A program made the position numbers and the translations under genes. This document shows, piece after piece, positions 63,182-64,000 of a DNA stretch of 64,000 nucleotides. The notes under the pieces were generated by a model. That model was not told the origin of the DNA. It saw only the letters and a program-made list of their open reading frames with translations, and did not search any database. Source of the DNA: JACPNO01 sp963825405 (GTDB lineage: Bacteria > Acidobacteriota > Terriglobia > Bryobacterales > Bryobacteraceae); assembly GCA_963825405.1 (NCBI GenBank), contig CAWGTB010000014.1, positions 1 through 64,000 on the forward strand, given 5' to 3'. Each line of letters begins with the position of its first letter. The first letter of the stretch is position 1.

Positions 63182-64000
63182 GCGGCTCTCCCGGCGCTGC
63201 CGAACAGGCGCATGTATTGCTCTACTTTGGCCGTCATCGCACGCCGAGAAGCCGCGAGCACGTCGGCGTCGAGGCCCGATCCGACGACTTCGTAGGGATT
63301 ATATTCACCGCCCGTTTTGCCGCACGCCGCGCGTAAAGCTTCGAAGTACTCACTCTTCAACGCGCTGCCGACGTTCACTTTTCGAACACCCGCTTGAATC
63401 GCGTCAACAAGATCTCCCGGCTCGACCGACGTTGCTCCGTGCAGTACCAAAGGCACGGACACGGCTTGGCGAAGCTGCTCGATCCGTGCCAGATCCAGGC
63501 GCACGCGGCTTCGTCCATGAAGGTGCGCTTGACCCACATTTACGGCCAAAGCATCCGCGCCCGTGCGTTCGATGAAGGCGCTCGTAGTCTGTGGGTCAGT
63601 AAAACGCAGGTCGCCGGGAGTTGCAGCAAGGCGGCCATCCACGCCAGCAAGCGCCATCATTTCCGCTTCGACAGCCACAGATTTCGCATGCGCCGCCGCG
63701 ACCACTCGCCGCACTCGGCTCTGCAGTTCATCGAGAGCGAGCGCGTCATCGGTGTACATTACGAGGTCGAATCCTGCCTCAATGGCTTCGAGTACCCAAT
63801 CCAAATGAGGCGACTCATTGAATAGCAGGCACGCCGGCACCGGGAGTGACTTGCACAATGCAGCACCCATTTTTGCGCACACATGCAGGTAGCTTTTGTT
63901 GCCCGATTCCACGACCGGAAAATGAATGCCGCTGAAACCCAGGATAACGGGCGACCGCATTGACACCGCTGCATCCGCCACCGCGAACAGCGATTCCATA
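63178..64000 (-). CDS. Class II fructose-bisphosphate-aldolase-like protein, N-terminus cut by the window edge
   Basis: The frame is open to the edge, and roughly 28 N-terminal residues are missing compared with the family. The barrel shows NMESLFAVADAAVSMRSPVILGFSG-like opening, a Glu in VAVEAEMMALAG, NVGQAHLHGRSRVRLD, PLVLHGATSV and IQAGVRKVNVGSAL. These resemble ketose-bisphosphate aldolases (FbaA/GatY type). However, the usual catalytic Asp and first zinc His (L-D-H-G) read LLFNESPH here, so the chemistry may differ. It overlaps the lipoyl-E1 alpha gene by 4 bases and probably belongs to the same pathway. Confidence 0.78.
   Translation of the reverse strand, partial: MESLFAVADAAVSMRSPVILGFSGIHFPVVESGNKSYLHVCAKMGAALCKSLPVPACLLFNESPHLDWVLEAIEAGFDLVMYTDDALALDELQSRVRRVVAAAHAKSVAVEAEMMALAGVDGRLAATPGDLRFTDPQTTSAFIERTGADALAVNVGQAHLHGRSRVRLDLARIEQLRQAVSVPLVLHGATSVEPGDLVDAIQAGVRKVNVGSALKSEYFEALRAACGKTGGEYNPYEVVGSGLDADVLAASRRAMTAKVEQYMRLFGSAGRAA

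Overview
The window looks like chromosomal DNA of a GC-rich, Gram-negative-type soil bacterium, most likely an acidobacterium of the Bryobacterales/Solibacter kind. This is an inference from gene content: a MacB/FtsX tandem permease of the acidobacterial orphan type, a c-type cytochrome-DUF1549/DUF1553 plus DUF1501 pair, DUF1080 and DUF4331 secreted proteins, an exported HpcH/HpaI aldolase, two AHL-acylase-like N-terminal hydrolases, a Ycf46-like AAA ATPase and a bactofilin. No transposase, phage gene, CRISPR array or replication origin is visible. There is one RNA gene, a tRNA-His.

Layout. 1-4.9 kb: tail of an FAD-linked oxidase, fabG, a UbiD-family decarboxylase, a VapBC-type toxin-antitoxin pair, tRNA-His and a methyltransferase. 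5.1-6.6 kb: a membrane-anchored degenerate receiver protein coupled to a J-domain protein, then a large dispersed-type hairpin. 6.7-12.2 kb: a periplasmic (Tat) molybdenum hydroxylase with all three subunits, a small Cys-rich protein and a Rieske oxygenase. 12.3-20.9 kb: secreted and HEAT-repeat proteins, the tandem permease and a heparinase-like protein. 21-28.3 kb: acyl-CoA ligase, TauE-type permease, cupin, retropepsin-like protease, then a minus-strand run of AAA ATPase, acyl-CoA dehydrogenase and CurA-like reductase. 28.4-34 kb: DUF4097-like protein, thrC, an MDR dehydrogenase and the agmatine-to-putrescine pair aguB-aguA. 33.9-39 kb: a tightly overlapped operon of M14 peptidase, 2-hydroxyacid dehydrogenase, HpcH/HpaI aldolase and HAD phosphatase. 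39-43.8 kb: LolC/E-type permease, lysS, a glycosyltransferase, a methyltransferase and a bactofilin. 43.9-52.3 kb: DUF1549-DUF1501-YCII operon, a creatinase/M24-like protein, DUF1080 and an amidohydrolase. 52.7-58.4 kb: two penicillin-acylase paralogues around a Ycf46-like ATPase. 58.5-64 kb: exported aldolase, HTH regulator, VOC protein and a minus-strand cassette of an aldolase-like protein, lipoyl-E1alpha fusion, E1beta and an alpha/beta hydrolase.

The most interesting system is the last cassette. A lipoyl domain is fused to the N-terminus of a ThDP-dependent E1 alpha subunit. E1 beta follows, then a free-standing alpha/beta hydrolase like the catalytic half of AcoC-type E2 proteins. All genes overlap by 1-4 bases, and the upstream aldolase-like gene seems to lack two active-site residues.

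A caution for every reader: at least 18 genes are interrupted by small indels, and nearly all of those I could resolve are single-base insertions at places where reading through restores a full conserved family. I treat these as one gene each and regard sequencing or assembly error as the likeliest cause. Many genes also have a -10-like hexamer only 7-16 bases before the start and no Shine-Dalgarno, which suggests frequent leaderless transcripts.
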